Origin: QHXW01 sp963752965
GTDB taxonomy: Bacteria; Acidobacteriota; Terriglobia; Bryobacterales; Bryobacteraceae
Reading direction: 5' to 3'
Assembly (NCBI GenBank): GCA_963752965.1
Contig: CAVWAJ010000017.1
Span: forward strand, 248,001-312,000
Length of the DNA stretch: 64,000 bases
Made by a program: the position numbers and the translations under genes. The notes beneath the pieces are model-generated. The model made no database searches. It was not told where the DNA came from and was given only the letters and a program-made list of their open reading frames with translations. Positions within the stretch are counted from its first letter, which is position 1. Each line of letters begins with the position of its first letter. Positions 8,649 to 19,100 of the stretch are shown here, piece after piece.

Positions 8649-10826
8649 CTATTTTCCGAGATTCCAGTTGGTGACCAGATTGTACGCGTTCACCGAACCG
8701 AGGCCCGTCGCGAAATTCCAGCCCGCTCCCGCCTTGTAGGCTGGCACGAGCGAAGTGGTTGACGTCGACAGGGCGCCGTTGTAGCTCACAGGCGATCCGA
8801 AGCCGCCGCCGTGAGGATGTCTGCCGACACCGGAAGTACTCTGCGTCGCGCCAAAGCAGTTCGTTGTGCCGCCGCAATCCACGTCGTTATCGCCCTCGGT
8901 CACGTTGTGGAAGAGGCAGCCCTCGCCAAGCGACCCCGATGCGTTGCAGAAAAATGCGCCCTTTGCCGCCAGCTTGTAATACACGTAATTCGGATTGCCC
9001 TGCGCGCCACCATTCTTCTGATTCACCAGTGCCTGGATGCCGGCGAGAATCGGCGTAGCGTAAGAGGTACCGCCGCCTCCATCCCAAGTACTCGGAGCGC
9101 CGGCGCACGAAGAGCCGCCATTGCCTATGTCCGACCAGCAATCGACCAAATAGTGCCCCCAAACTCCGTCAGCGGCGAACAGAGAAATATCGGGAATGTC
9201 ACGCACTCCGTCCGGGCGAATACCCATGATGCCGGCCTGCCAGGAGGGCTTTGCGTAACCCTTGCACGTTCCACCGACCACGCCGAACGATGCCGGAGCA
9301 CCGGTTGCACAACCACTCGGCCCGCCGCTCCCGGCGGCGACCACGAGGTTGCCGTAGCTCTCGGCCTCCGCACTACCGCAGAATCCCGCCGGTCCGTAGA
9401 CCTTGCTGAAACCCATATATGCGGCGAGCAGCGAGCTTGCACAGGAATCGTTCCAAGGAATTTCGGGGACGTAGGACAAAGCGGAAACGAATGTCGTGGA
9501 GTTCGTGTTACTCCAATAGTCGTTGTTTGTGCCCGCCACGGTGTCGCCAAAATCGGTGCCGCCCACGGCTACGTTGTATGGGGTCGAAGCGTAGGCGCTC
9601 ACACCGATCCCGTGGGTTGCGCCATTTGCTCCCGCGTCACAGCTTGCCGCCCCTTCATCCCCGGCCGCCACGAAGACAGAGATGCCTTCCGCTACCGCCT
9701 GCTGATAGACAGAGTTGAAGGACGCGTTGGAAGCCGCGCCGTTTTCGGCCTCGCATTCGCCGTAACTGATGCTTACGACGGAGGGATGCGTCTTGCTATT
9801 TACCAGGTTCAGCAGCGCGATCAAGCCGCCGAAGGTAGTTTGCGTGCTCGCACAAGCCGCGACTTCGATGGCCGCATTCGGAGCCGCCGCGCTGGCCCAT
9901 TCCGCATCCAGAGCGGCCTCTCCATCATCACCGTTGGCGACGCCCGGCACCTGGCAGTTATTCGCTCCCGACGCGGGCGCGGGGTGAACCGCAGTCAAGC
10001 TGCCCGAACTGTATTTCGTCAGCCCAAAGGTCGAACGGAATGTGCTCCAGTCGGAGGACTTGTAAAGGTCGCTATCCTCAAGCACAGCAATGGTTTCATT
10101 CTTGCCCGTAATACCGGCTGCGAACAATGGGTTCAGGTTGTAAATCACGGCGAGGTCACCCGGTGTCATCGCCTGATAAGTGCTCCCCTGCGAGGTGAAC
10201 GTGTAATCGGCGTGGGGGCGTTTCCGCGGACGTGGGAAAAAGTCGTGCAGAGATACGATACCAGTTACGGCGGGAGCAAGCGCCTCGGGAATGTCGGGAT
10301 CGCTCATGTTGGCGATATGCCGCACGCCATTTACGGTCAGATAGTGAATCTCCGTGTGGAAGGCTTCGCGCACCTGCGCGGCGGTTCCGGAGAAGTCGAT
10401 GGTCATGGCGCCGGGCGCAACCGAATGGACCGTAAAGCCGTGGGATTCAAGCCACCCGACGACGGCGGCACGGTCGGTTTCCGGCGCTCCCCAGGCCGCA
10501 CCGAATTCACTGGCCGTTGCCCAGCGATGGTAGTTGGGCGAGGCAGGATCGTGAAGACTGTCAATGTATTCCTGAAGGGCCTGCTCGTCGGCGGTGGAGC
10601 GCGCAAGCTGCAGCATCATGTGCTCCAGGGGAAGATCGCCCGGCACCGCTCCTACGTCGTTCTGTGTCGTCGCTTCGGGACGCGTATTGCCGGCGAGAGT
10701 GTAGCGGCGGCTTTCATCAATGCCGCGGCTGATGAGAGCCGGCCGGGATTGTGCGGCAAGAAAACACGCGCACGTGAGGAACAGCACAGGCAGCGGCAAT
10801 GAGCCCGTACATACGTTCATCTTCAT
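8649..10826 (-). CDS. Secreted S53 (sedolisin/kumamolisin) serine-carboxyl peptidase
   Basis: An acid-type endopeptidase of 725 residues. A signal peptide (residues 1-26) is followed by a pro-kumamolisin activation domain (about 50-200; LHDPASPNYHRW is characteristic) and the catalytic domain. The catalytic triad can be read directly: Glu303 and Asp307 in GEAALDAEW, and Ser588 in GGTSYATP. The oxyanion-hole Asp390 is in VAAGDEG. Several cysteines suggest disulfides outside the cell. The ATG at 10826 has GAGG eight bases upstream. The family works at low pH, fitting an acidic-soil lifestyle. It is probably a monocistronic unit; the 190 bases upstream hold its promoter region but no clear consensus was seen. 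Confidence 0.92.
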   Translation of the reverse strand: MKMNVCTGSLPLPVLFLTCACFLAAQSRPALISRGIDESRRYTLAGNTRPEATTQNDVGAVPGDLPLEHMMLQLARSTADEQALQEYIDSLHDPASPNYHRWATASEFGAAWGAPETDRAAVVGWLESHGFTVHSVAPGAMTIDFSGTAAQVREAFHTEIHYLTVNGVRHIANMSDPDIPEALAPAVTGIVSLHDFFPRPRKRPHADYTFTSQGSTYQAMTPGDLAVIYNLNPLFAAGITGKNETIAVLEDSDLYKSSDWSTFRSTFGLTKYSSGSLTAVHPAPASGANNCQVPGVANGDDGEAALDAEWASAAAPNAAIEVAACASTQTTFGGLIALLNLVNSKTHPSVVSISYGECEAENGAASNASFNSVYQQAVAEGISVFVAAGDEGAASCDAGANGATHGIGVSAYASTPYNVAVGGTDFGDTVAGTNNDYWSNTNSTTFVSALSYVPEIPWNDSCASSLLAAYMGFSKVYGPAGFCGSAEAESYGNLVVAAGSGGPSGCATGAPASFGVVGGTCKGYAKPSWQAGIMGIRPDGVRDIPDISLFAADGVWGHYLVDCWSDIGNGGSSCAGAPSTWDGGGGTSYATPILAGIQALVNQKNGGAQGNPNYVYYKLAAKGAFFCNASGSLGEGCLFHNVTEGDNDVDCGGTTNCFGATQSTSGVGRHPHGGGFGSPVSYNGALSTSTTSLVPAYKAGAGWNFATGLGSVNAYNLVTNWNLGK

Positions 10827-11018
10827 CTTTACACCTCGCTTACGGGCGCAGCGTCGCCTGAAAAATAAGACGCTCCGCGAGCTCGCCAGGTTTACAATTT
10901 TGTTGGTTGGGGCCGATTGGCCGTACCAACCTTCGATAACCCCAGGTTGCTAACCAGCGAAGAGATTGGGTGGAATGGGTGCGAAGCTTCCGTCGACTTT
11001 GGATCTTCAGGGCTGTCC

Positions 11019-13142
11019 TCACTGCAGATACCCCAAGGATTTTAAACTTTCAATGGCGCGCCGGTCGAGCAAGGCAGGCTGTGGACGCGCGACGGGCATC
11101 GTTGATTCCCAGTAATGCAAGCCGGCTTCGAGCGCCCTGGCAGCCGGCAGCCGCTCAGCATAGATGTTATGTTCTTCGCGCGGATCAGCCGCCAAATTAT
11201 AAAACTGCTGCGTACCGGCCGTCGAGATGATCAGTTTGGAATCGCCCATGAAGGCAGCGCGTTCGATGCGGCGGAAGCGGTCGCTGAGAGAAACCAGCAA
11301 GTCACACGGGAACGATTCGCTGAAAATGGCCGCTTGCCCGCGTTGTGGAGCCAGGAGGCTGTGGCCAGGAAGGGAACCAGTTTCGTACCCCAGTGATTCC
11401 AGAATGGTCGGAAGCAGATCTACATGGCTTACTAGCGCGTCCTCAACCTTCGCGTAAGTTACGCCGGGGTACTTGACGATCAAAGGTACGTGCACCTGCT
11501 CCTGGTAAACGGAGCTGCCGTGCCCCACCAGGCCTTTCTCGCCGAAGGACTGGCCATGGTCGGATGTCACCACGATGATTGAATTGTCGTAGAGGCTGAG
11601 TTGTTTCAGCTTGGCGAATAGTGCGCCCAGTTCGGCATCGATGTACGCGATGGCGCCGTCGTACTGCGATTCGTCGCGTCTGCGGTCTTGATCGGTGTAG
11701 GGTCTGGTCCCGCTGAGTGCGCGGAACTCGATCGGCCAGTAACGCTCCACGGTCATCGTCACATCTTTGCCAGGGTATTTGAGGTCGTACGGTGCCGGCG
11801 GAAAATACGGCTCATGCGCGTCCATGTAGTTCAGGAACAGGAAAAATGGCCGGCTGCCTGCCTTCTCTTGATCCAATAGCTGGAACGCCTCACGGTTCAC
11901 TGTCCCCGCGCGCACATACAGCAGGTCTGAGAGTCTCTGCGCAAAGAACCGTCCGAGAACGTTGGCAAGGTCCGCGCGGAGACAGAAAGGGCAGCTCTGG
12001 TCCAGAAAAATCCGCGGGACCGGCAGGCTGAAGTACTGGAAGCCTTGATCCAGGTGAAAGGCGTGTTGCAGGTAAGGAACATTGGCCGCGATCCCCATGG
12101 TCCGATAGCCTTTGCCCGTGAGAATACTCGCCAGTGTACGGCTGTTCGGGGCTAAAGACAGCCCGAATTCCGGGCCGATCGCTACGCCGCCCTTTCCTCG
12201 GCCCAATGCCCAATGTGCACCGTGCTGGCTCGGATAGAGTCCGGTGAAGATCGAGGCGTGCGAGGCGAGGGTCATGTCCGAAGCGGCAATGGTACGCGTG
12301 TACACCGTCGCGTCGCGCGCGAACTGCTGCAAGTGCTGCGAAGTGTCTCGCGAGTATCCGTAGAGTGAGAGATGGTCGGCGCGAACGGTATCGAGCGTAA
12401 TCAAGATAACGTTCTTCCGGCCACTGCCCGAGGTTGGCGCAGGCACTTGTGCGCCACTCAGAATGGGCCGCTGTTCGGACGCTAAGTGAGTTCCAATGAC
12501 CGTGGCCACCACCGCCGTACAAAGCAGCAGGGGGCCTAAGTGGGCTGACCAGCCGCCTGATAGGCGAGCCGCCAGCCGCTCGCCGCCGTAACAAATCAGG
12601 AAGGCGACGAGAATGCCGAGCGCTCCCATCCAGCGTCCCATTGCGTGTCCTTGGAATTCGGCAACAGCAAAAGGATAGGTCAGGAGAGCAAAGGCGATGA
12701 ACCAAGCGTTTGTGACTGGCGCGAGCGTCCGAGGCAGAAATTTCCCGTACAGGCTTGCGAGGAAGATCCCGGCCAGCAATGCGGCAATTAGTACCTGCAC
12801 GCGCCAACCACCGAAGGCGTGGATGTGGAACAGGAAGATCATCCCGAGTGAAACGGGTCCCGCCAACCGTATTGATGCTAGCGCTCGATCCGGCAGGAGA
12901 CGTTTCGTACAGAAGGCAATGAGGCCAGCTCCCACCGCACCAACTGTCATATACACGGCCAGAGCCAGGTCAGGGAACCGTGGGTCCGGCAGGCGAAACT
13001 CGTCGGCGCGCGGATGCAACGTACGTAAAGCAGCGAAGAAAAGGGATTCCACCAGCCAGTACGTAGTCCAGGCCTTCAGCCCACTCATAGCGCCCGCGAG
13101 CGCCGGTGAAACGGCGGGTTGCGCCGTCTGTGAGCCGCTCAT
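11019..13142 (-). CDS. Membrane-anchored sulfatase-fold (alkaline phosphatase superfamily) protein
   Basis: A 707-residue protein with five to seven N-terminal membrane helices (residues 20-225), then an extracytoplasmic sulfatase domain. The metal site is visible as ILITLDTVRADHLSLYG, and the nucleophile region reads MTLASHASIFTGLYPSQHG. It therefore lacks the CxPSR formylglycine motif of true sulfatases and has Thr/Ser at the equivalent place, as in phosphoethanolamine or phosphoglycerol transferases. TSDHGQSFGEKG supplies the later metal ligands. It could be a phospho-group transferase for surface glycans or lipids, or a hydrolase. Its ATG overlaps the stop of the upstream membrane glycosyltransferase (ATGA), so the two are translationally coupled. 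Confidence 0.8.
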   Translation of the reverse strand: MSGSQTAQPAVSPALAGAMSGLKAWTTYWLVESLFFAALRTLHPRADEFRLPDPRFPDLALAVYMTVGAVGAGLIAFCTKRLLPDRALASIRLAGPVSLGMIFLFHIHAFGGWRVQVLIAALLAGIFLASLYGKFLPRTLAPVTNAWFIAFALLTYPFAVAEFQGHAMGRWMGALGILVAFLICYGGERLAARLSGGWSAHLGPLLLCTAVVATVIGTHLASEQRPILSGAQVPAPTSGSGRKNVILITLDTVRADHLSLYGYSRDTSQHLQQFARDATVYTRTIAASDMTLASHASIFTGLYPSQHGAHWALGRGKGGVAIGPEFGLSLAPNSRTLASILTGKGYRTMGIAANVPYLQHAFHLDQGFQYFSLPVPRIFLDQSCPFCLRADLANVLGRFFAQRLSDLLYVRAGTVNREAFQLLDQEKAGSRPFFLFLNYMDAHEPYFPPAPYDLKYPGKDVTMTVERYWPIEFRALSGTRPYTDQDRRRDESQYDGAIAYIDAELGALFAKLKQLSLYDNSIIVVTSDHGQSFGEKGLVGHGSSVYQEQVHVPLIVKYPGVTYAKVEDALVSHVDLLPTILESLGYETGSLPGHSLLAPQRGQAAIFSESFPCDLLVSLSDRFRRIERAAFMGDSKLIISTAGTQQFYNLAADPREEHNIYAERLPAARALEAGLHYWESTMPVARPQPALLDRRAIESLKSLGYLQ

Positions 13143-14722
13143 CGAAACGCCGTTTTGGAACCGAGCTGTGCCGTTGCCTCGTGCGCTTTCTCGAACACGA
13201 TCACATCCACGTCGCCGAAGGGACCGAGCCGTCTAATGCGCCACTCCGCCAATTCGGGCCGCGCGGCGAACCAGTTGCGCCAGAACCGGACCGCTTGATC
13301 GCCGCCGTAAATAGCAAATCGCTGGGAAACAGACAAAGTCTGTTGGGAGAGTTTCGCTGCAAAAGCTTCCGCTTCCGGAGAGCTTTCAAATGGGAACGGA
13401 TAGGTGTGCCCGTGAACCGGATACACGGTCAGCGGGGCGTAGAGAAAATCCGTCATCGGGTAATCAGGCTGCCAGACCGGGGGCCGGGCCTCGATAAACG
13501 GGCTGGGGCATAGAACTGGCGCGTCGTTCCCGAGGGACTCTGCATTGAGCCGCTGCGCGGCGAGCCGCCAATTTGAGTTGTGGTGCAGGGGCCACAGATG
13601 GCCCCAGGATCCGAGGAAGAGCAAGACTCCTAAGCCCAGCGCCGCCGCGACAGGTTTCCAATGCTGGTGTGGCAGAAAAGCTGCGGCAGCAACGGTGGCC
13701 ATCAGTACGGCTCCTGGAAGCGCCACGAACAGATACCGCGCGACGTAAACGCTGTTTCCGGTCGCCCAGGAAAAGGCGAACAGGCCGAGGGGATCGCACA
13801 GCCACCAGCCGAGAATCAAGCTGAGCGGCATCCAGCCCGGTGTGTCTTCGACACGTGGCCAGTGAAGCCACCGATTGAGCACCGCGGCGCCTGCGCAAAA
13901 ACCCATTATGAGTCCGGGTTTCAGGGAATTGGATAGGTCCGCGAAGGAAGGTGGGGGTACCACTACATGCGCGCCCGCCTGATGGTAAAGAGCCAGCGCG
14001 TCTTTCAGCACGGGCAACAGAGTCACTCCGAGGATCGCGAACGCTGCTCCGGCACGGAACCAGCTGACCTTCGTATCCTTCGCGACCAGACGCGCCAGGG
14101 TGTAAAAAGCGAATACGGCATATAGCGGCCAGAAGGTAAGATGTACTCTCCACAGGACCGATGCCGACGCGACAAAGAGTATTGCGTCGCGGCTACGGGC
14201 TGATTCCAGCCACCGGATGAGAAACCACAAGCTGGCGCAAACAACGCAAGTCCCCAACGCGTAGGGCCGCGCATCAGCTGCCTGGTAATTGAAGCCATGG
14301 AGACCCAGACAGGCAAAGGCCGCAAACCAGCCCGCGTCGGGATGAATCAGTTTCGCAGCGATACGGGCGATCAGCCACAGCGCCATCGCCATCGCCAAGA
14401 CGGAGGGTACCCGGTACGCCGTTTCAGAAAGGCCGAAGAAGTGTTCGGCGACGCGCGGCAAGACGTAGTAGACAGACGCCGGAACCTGCGGGGCCACGCG
14501 CAGCGACGGATCGGACGCGCCGTGCCGAACCACAAATGCGGTGCCCATCTCGTCAACCCAGAAGCTGGACGGCAACGGCATTAGCCATAGCCGCGTGACA
14601 CACAGAGCCAGCAAAGCCGCAAGCACGAGGTTGAGGTTGACGGCGAAAGGCCGACGCCCAAATATCGGGTCGGTGCACTCATTCCCGGGCAGAGTGGATG
14701 AGCCGGGTCCGCCAGCCGTCAC
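13139..14722 (-). CDS. GT-C fold membrane glycosyltransferase (PMT/ArnT-like)
   Basis: A 527-residue polytopic protein with about ten membrane helices. The first periplasmic loop contains WVDEMGT, matching the conserved Asp-Glu of PMT/ArnT/GT39 enzymes that use polyprenyl-phosphate sugars. The C-terminal 130 residues are a soluble periplasmic domain. The donor and acceptor are unknown. It overlaps the downstream sulfatase-fold gene by 4 bases, implying a shared job in decorating a surface polymer or lipid. The start is uncertain: the listed codon is GTG and the first helix begins near residue 30, so the true start may be slightly downstream. Confidence 0.75.
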   Translation of the reverse strand: MTAGGPGSSTLPGNECTDPIFGRRPFAVNLNLVLAALLALCVTRLWLMPLPSSFWVDEMGTAFVVRHGASDPSLRVAPQVPASVYYVLPRVAEHFFGLSETAYRVPSVLAMAMALWLIARIAAKLIHPDAGWFAAFACLGLHGFNYQAADARPYALGTCVVCASLWFLIRWLESARSRDAILFVASASVLWRVHLTFWPLYAVFAFYTLARLVAKDTKVSWFRAGAAFAILGVTLLPVLKDALALYHQAGAHVVVPPPSFADLSNSLKPGLIMGFCAGAAVLNRWLHWPRVEDTPGWMPLSLILGWWLCDPLGLFAFSWATGNSVYVARYLFVALPGAVLMATVAAAAFLPHQHWKPVAAALGLGVLLFLGSWGHLWPLHHNSNWRLAAQRLNAESLGNDAPVLCPSPFIEARPPVWQPDYPMTDFLYAPLTVYPVHGHTYPFPFESSPEAEAFAAKLSQQTLSVSQRFAIYGGDQAVRFWRNWFAARPELAEWRIRRLGPFGDVDVIVFEKAHEATAQLGSKTAFR

Positions 14723-14892
14723 TGCTCACTCTCAAACAGGAGTGGAGCCTCAGACGCTTGGAGACGGATCGAGAAACTGAAGATCCGGGAATGGTGCCAA
14801 GCCCAGTTCGTGATCATGTTGGCCAGCGACGTGACCATGACGCAATCATATCCCACCATGTTACCGGACACCAATCACGTTGGGCGGCCATA

Positions 14893-14898
14893 TATAAT
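14893..14898 (+). promoter_or_regulatory. Candidate -10 box for the rhamnose genes
   Basis: A perfect TATAAT lies 33 bases before the ATG of the sugar isomerase. At the usual distance the -35 region is poor (accaat near 14870), so activator-dependent transcription is possible. It is the only clear -10 in the roughly 210-base divergent gap between the GT-C gene and the isomerase. A ribosome-binding site (AGGAGAG) follows about nine bases before the start codon. Confidence 0.4.
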
Positions 14899-14930
14899 CA
14901 GACTCTACAGTCCGCTAGGAGAGAGATCAC

Positions 14931-16124
14931 ATGGCAGCTGACGCTCACGAACAGAAGGTGCGGCGTGCGCTCGACGTTTTCCGCATTGAATTGCCGTCCT
15001 GGGGCTTCGCCAATACGGGAACCCGTTTTGGCAAGTTTCAGCAGGCCGCAGCCGCTACCAGCACCGAAGAAAAGCTGAGCGATGCCGGCCAGGTGCATCG
15101 TTTTACGGGCTGCTGTCCCACGGTGGCGGTCCACGTACTTTGGGACTTTCCGGAAGGCAGAGCCAGTGTGCCAGAGGTCATGAAGATGGCCGAGCGCTAT
15201 GGCGTGAGAATCGGCGCCATCAACCCCAACGTTTTCCAGGACCAGATTTATAAGCACGGTTCGCTGGGCAATCCCGATCCGGAGATCCGGCGCGCGGCAT
15301 TACAGCATATTCTAGATTGCATCGACATCGCTACTGCCACGGGCAGCCGCGACATTTCGCTCTGGTTCGGCGATGGATCGAGCTATCCGGGTACGGCGAA
15401 CATCCGGCACCGGCGGCGCTGGTTTGAGGAAGGGCTCGCCGAAGCGCACCGCCATCTCCAGCCGAACCAGCGCCTGTTAGTTGAATACAAACCTTTCGAG
15501 CCGGCCTTCTATCACACCGATCTCGCCGATTGGGGTATGTCACTGCTGATGTCCAGAAACGCCGGCCCCCAGGCGAGGGTGCTGGTGGACACGGGCCACC
15601 ACTATCAGGCGCAGAATATCGAGCAGATCGTGGCGTGGCTGCTTTCCGAGAACATGCTCGGCGGATTCCATTTCAATGACCGGCGCTATGCCGACGACGA
15701 CCTGACGCTGGGCTCCATCGATCCGTACCAGGTTTTTCGCATTTTCCACGAGATCGCTCTGTATGAGTGGGAGACGGGAAAGCGCGCCGACATTGCCTAC
15801 ATGGTGGACCAGAGCCACAATCTGAAGAACAAAATCGAAGAGATGATCCAGACCGCGGTCACGGCGCAAGAGCTCTACGCGAAAGCCGCGCTGGTGGATC
15901 ACGAAGCCCTGGCCCGCTATCAAAGCAAATCCGAGCTGGTGGATGCCGAGGAGTGCCTCAAGCAGGCCTTTGCCACCGATGTCCGGCCGGCGATCCAGGA
16001 CTGGAGAAAGGCCAACGGCATCCCTGTCGAACCGTTGAAAGCTTTCCGCGCGAGCGGCTATATCGAGCGAGCCGCGCGTGAAAGAGGCGAAAACAACAGA
16101 GCCTCCGTCTCCAGCTACGCCTAA
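14931..16124 (+). CDS. rhaI: L-rhamnose isomerase-type sugar isomerase (RhaI family)
   Basis: A 397-residue xylose-isomerase-like TIM barrel that interconverts L-rhamnose and L-rhamnulose in the cytoplasm. It resembles the Pseudomonas stutzeri-type isomerase, not E. coli RhaA. Recognisable segments are FANTGTRFGKF, GCCPTVAVHVLWDFPEG, and metal/substrate-binding stretches DISLWFGDGSSYPG, LLVEYKPFEP, VLVDTGHHYQAQNIE and GGFHFNDRRYADDDLT. The GH78 rhamnosidase follows 39 bases later on the same strand, supporting the substrate. No rhamnulokinase or aldolase is in the window. Members of this family can be promiscuous, so other 6-deoxysugars are possible. Confidence 0.88.
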   Translation: MAADAHEQKVRRALDVFRIELPSWGFANTGTRFGKFQQAAAATSTEEKLSDAGQVHRFTGCCPTVAVHVLWDFPEGRASVPEVMKMAERYGVRIGAINPNVFQDQIYKHGSLGNPDPEIRRAALQHILDCIDIATATGSRDISLWFGDGSSYPGTANIRHRRRWFEEGLAEAHRHLQPNQRLLVEYKPFEPAFYHTDLADWGMSLLMSRNAGPQARVLVDTGHHYQAQNIEQIVAWLLSENMLGGFHFNDRRYADDDLTLGSIDPYQVFRIFHEIALYEWETGKRADIAYMVDQSHNLKNKIEEMIQTAVTAQELYAKAALVDHEALARYQSKSELVDAEECLKQAFATDVRPAIQDWRKANGIPVEPLKAFRASGYIERAARERGENNRASVSSYA

Positions 16125-16163
16125 CCCTCAAGACGGCTTAGAATTCGGCGAGATAAGGTTGAA

Positions 16164-19100
16164 ATGAATAGAATCGCGTGTCTGAACGTTTTGGTCCTTC
16201 CGGTTGCGCTCGTAATTCTGGTCCCAGTCTCGGATGCTCAGGTGTCTTCTATCCGGGTCACAGAGCTTCGTTGCGAGTATCGCGTCAACCCTCTCGGTAT
16301 CGATGTCACCCAACCCCGCCTGAGTTGGGCTATCGAAGCGGCGAATCCCGCGGCCCGCGGTCTGAAGCAAAGCGCGTATCGTATCTTGGTCGCGGCCAGC
16401 GAACAGGCCCTGAGCGCCGGAACGGGCGACCTGTGGGACTCCGGTAAAGTGGATTCAGACCGGTCCATACAAATCGTCTACGACGGCAAGCCTCTCGGCT
16501 CCGGAAGCCGCGCATTCTGGAAAGTAGAAGTGTGGGATCAGTCCGGCAAGAGCGCTGGATGGAGCGAGGCTGCCCTTTGGTCCATGGGACTGCTGAAGCG
16601 CGAAGACTGGAAAGGCAAGTGGATCGGGTTGGATGCAACCGGCGTGTACAAGCGGCCGGGCAGTCCCTTCCACAGTCTCGAAAAGTCGCAGTGGATCTGG
16701 TTCCCATCGGGCGACCCTGCCAGTGGAGCACCCGCCGGCGACCGTTTCTTCCGCGCCGCATTCACCGTGCCCGAAGCGGGACGAATCCTCAAGGCCGTTT
16801 GCGTAATGGGAGCCGACCATCAGTTCGAGCTATTTGTTAACGGCGAGCACGCCGGCAAGAGTGGCGAGACCACTTCGCCTGAGGTCATCGAAATCACGCC
16901 GCAACTGAAAAGCGGCCGCAACGTGATCGCTGTGCGGGCGGCAAACGAGGGGGAAGGGAAGCCCGCCGGCTTGATCGGTGCGATCCGCATCGACTTCGCA
17001 CAAGGCGAGCCACTCCTTTTCGGCACCAGCGGGCAATGGAAGTCCGTCGCTAGCGCGCCGGCGGATTGGGAGAAAGCCGATTTTGATGACGCGGGCTGGT
17101 CCGCGGCGAAAGAACTCGGAGCGCTCGGAATGGCGCCATGGGACGAGGCCGGCTTCAGCGAGGAATGCGCCCTCCCCGCCCGGCTGCTGCGCAAGGAATT
17201 CGAAGCCACACGGAAGCCCAAACGCGCCACTGCCTATGTCTCCGGCCTTGGCTTGTTCGAGCTGTATGTGAACGGCAGCAAGATTGGAGACCATGTCCTG
17301 TCGCCCGGGCTAACGGACTACGACAAACGCGTCCAGTACGTGACGTTTGACGTCACACCTCAGCTCGCCGCCGGCCGTAATGCCATTGGTCTGATGCTCG
17401 GCAACGGCCGGTATCATGCGCCGCGCACAGGGGCTCCCGACCGCACCCGTACCTTTGGCGACCCCAAGGCCCTGCTGCAGCTCGATATCGAATACGAGGA
17501 TGGTTCGACCGGTAAGGTGGTGACGGACGGCACCTGGAAGCTCACCACCGCCGGGCCCATTCGCGGCAACAACGAATATGACGGTGAAGAGTACGACGCT
17601 CGCATGGAGTTGAAGGGCTGGAGCCGCCCCGGGTTTGAGGACTCCGCTTGGCAGACGCCACAACTCGTTTCGGCGCCCTCGGGCGAGTTGGTGGCCCAGA
17701 TGGCTGAGCCGATGCGGGTGGTCGAAACGATCCGGCCGATCAGCGTCAAGAGGCTCCGTCCCGGCGTTTTTATTTTCGATATGGGCCAGAACATGGTTGG
17801 TTGGTGCCGCCTGAAGGTCTCCGGCGCCAAGGGAACGCAGGTGACGCTGCGCCATGCTGAAACGCTGCGCGATACGGGTGAGCTGTACGTCGAGAACCTC
17901 CGCTCCGCGCAAGCCACTGACCTCTACACGCTGAGGGGCGGCGGGCCGGAGACCTGGGAGCCGCGTTTCACCTATCACGGCTTCCGCTACGTGGAAGTGA
18001 CCGGCTATCCGGGTGAGCCGCCGCTCTCAGCGTTAGAAGGCCGCGTTGTGCAAGACGCCATGAGCCAGGTAGCCGACTTCACCACCTCAGATCCGCTCCT
18101 GAACCAGCTCCACAAGAACATCTTCTGGGGCGTGCGCAGTAACTATCGCAGCATTCCCACTGACTGCCCGCAGCGCGATGAGCGGCAGGGATGGCTTGGA
18201 GACCGCTCCACCGTGAGCCGGAGCGAATCGTATCTGTTCGACGTCGCCGCCTTCTATAACAAGTGGATGAACGATCTGGAAGATTCTCAACACCCCGACG
18301 GCAGCATCCCGGACGTCTCGCCCAACTACTGGGTCATCTACAACGATGACGTCACATGGCCCAGCACATTCCTGTTGGTGCCAGGCATGCTCTATGACCA
18401 GTACGGCGATTTGCGCGTTCTGGAGCGCCACTACCCGGCGTTCAAGAAGTGGATCGAGCACATGCGCGGCTTCGTCAAGGACGGTCTCATGACCAAGGAC
18501 CGTTACGGCGACTGGTGCGTGCCGCCGGAATCGCCACGGCTGATCCACTCCCAGGACCCGGCGCGCAGGACCGACGGCACACTGCTGGGCACGGCGTACT
18601 ACTACAAGATGCTCCGGCTGATGCAGCGTTACGCGACGCTGTTGGGAAAGAACGAGGATGTCGCCGAATATGACGATCTGGCCAACACTATGAAGCGTGC
18701 ATTCCTCGGGCGCTTCTTCAGGCCGGATCTCAACCAGTTCGACAACGGCACGCAGACCTCGGCCATTCTGCCGCTGGCCTTCGAGATGGAGCCGGCTGGC
18801 ACACGCGAGGCCGTGTTCGCACACCTGGTGAGCAAGATTCACGACGAGAGCCGCGACCACGTTGGCGTCGGTTTGATCGGGGCACAATGGCTGATGCGCA
18901 CGCTTTCGGAAAACGGCCGCGCCGACCTCGCCTACAAGATCGCGACCCAAACCACCTATCCCGGCTGGGGCTACATGATCGAAAAGGGCGCTACCACCAT
19001 TTGGGAGCTATGGAACGGCGATACGGCCGATCCGGCCATGAACTCCGGCAACCACGTCATGCAGATCGGAGATCTGGGCGTGTGGCTCTACGAATACGTC

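Noticed and set aside
8811..10802. 663-codon open frame on the plus strand
   Set aside because: It is the complementary shadow of the S53 peptidase, which has a full catalytic triad and signal peptide. The antisense frame has no domain or start signal.
18087..18950. 287-codon open frame on the minus strand
   Set aside because: It is antisense to the catalytic domain of the GH78 rhamnosidase.
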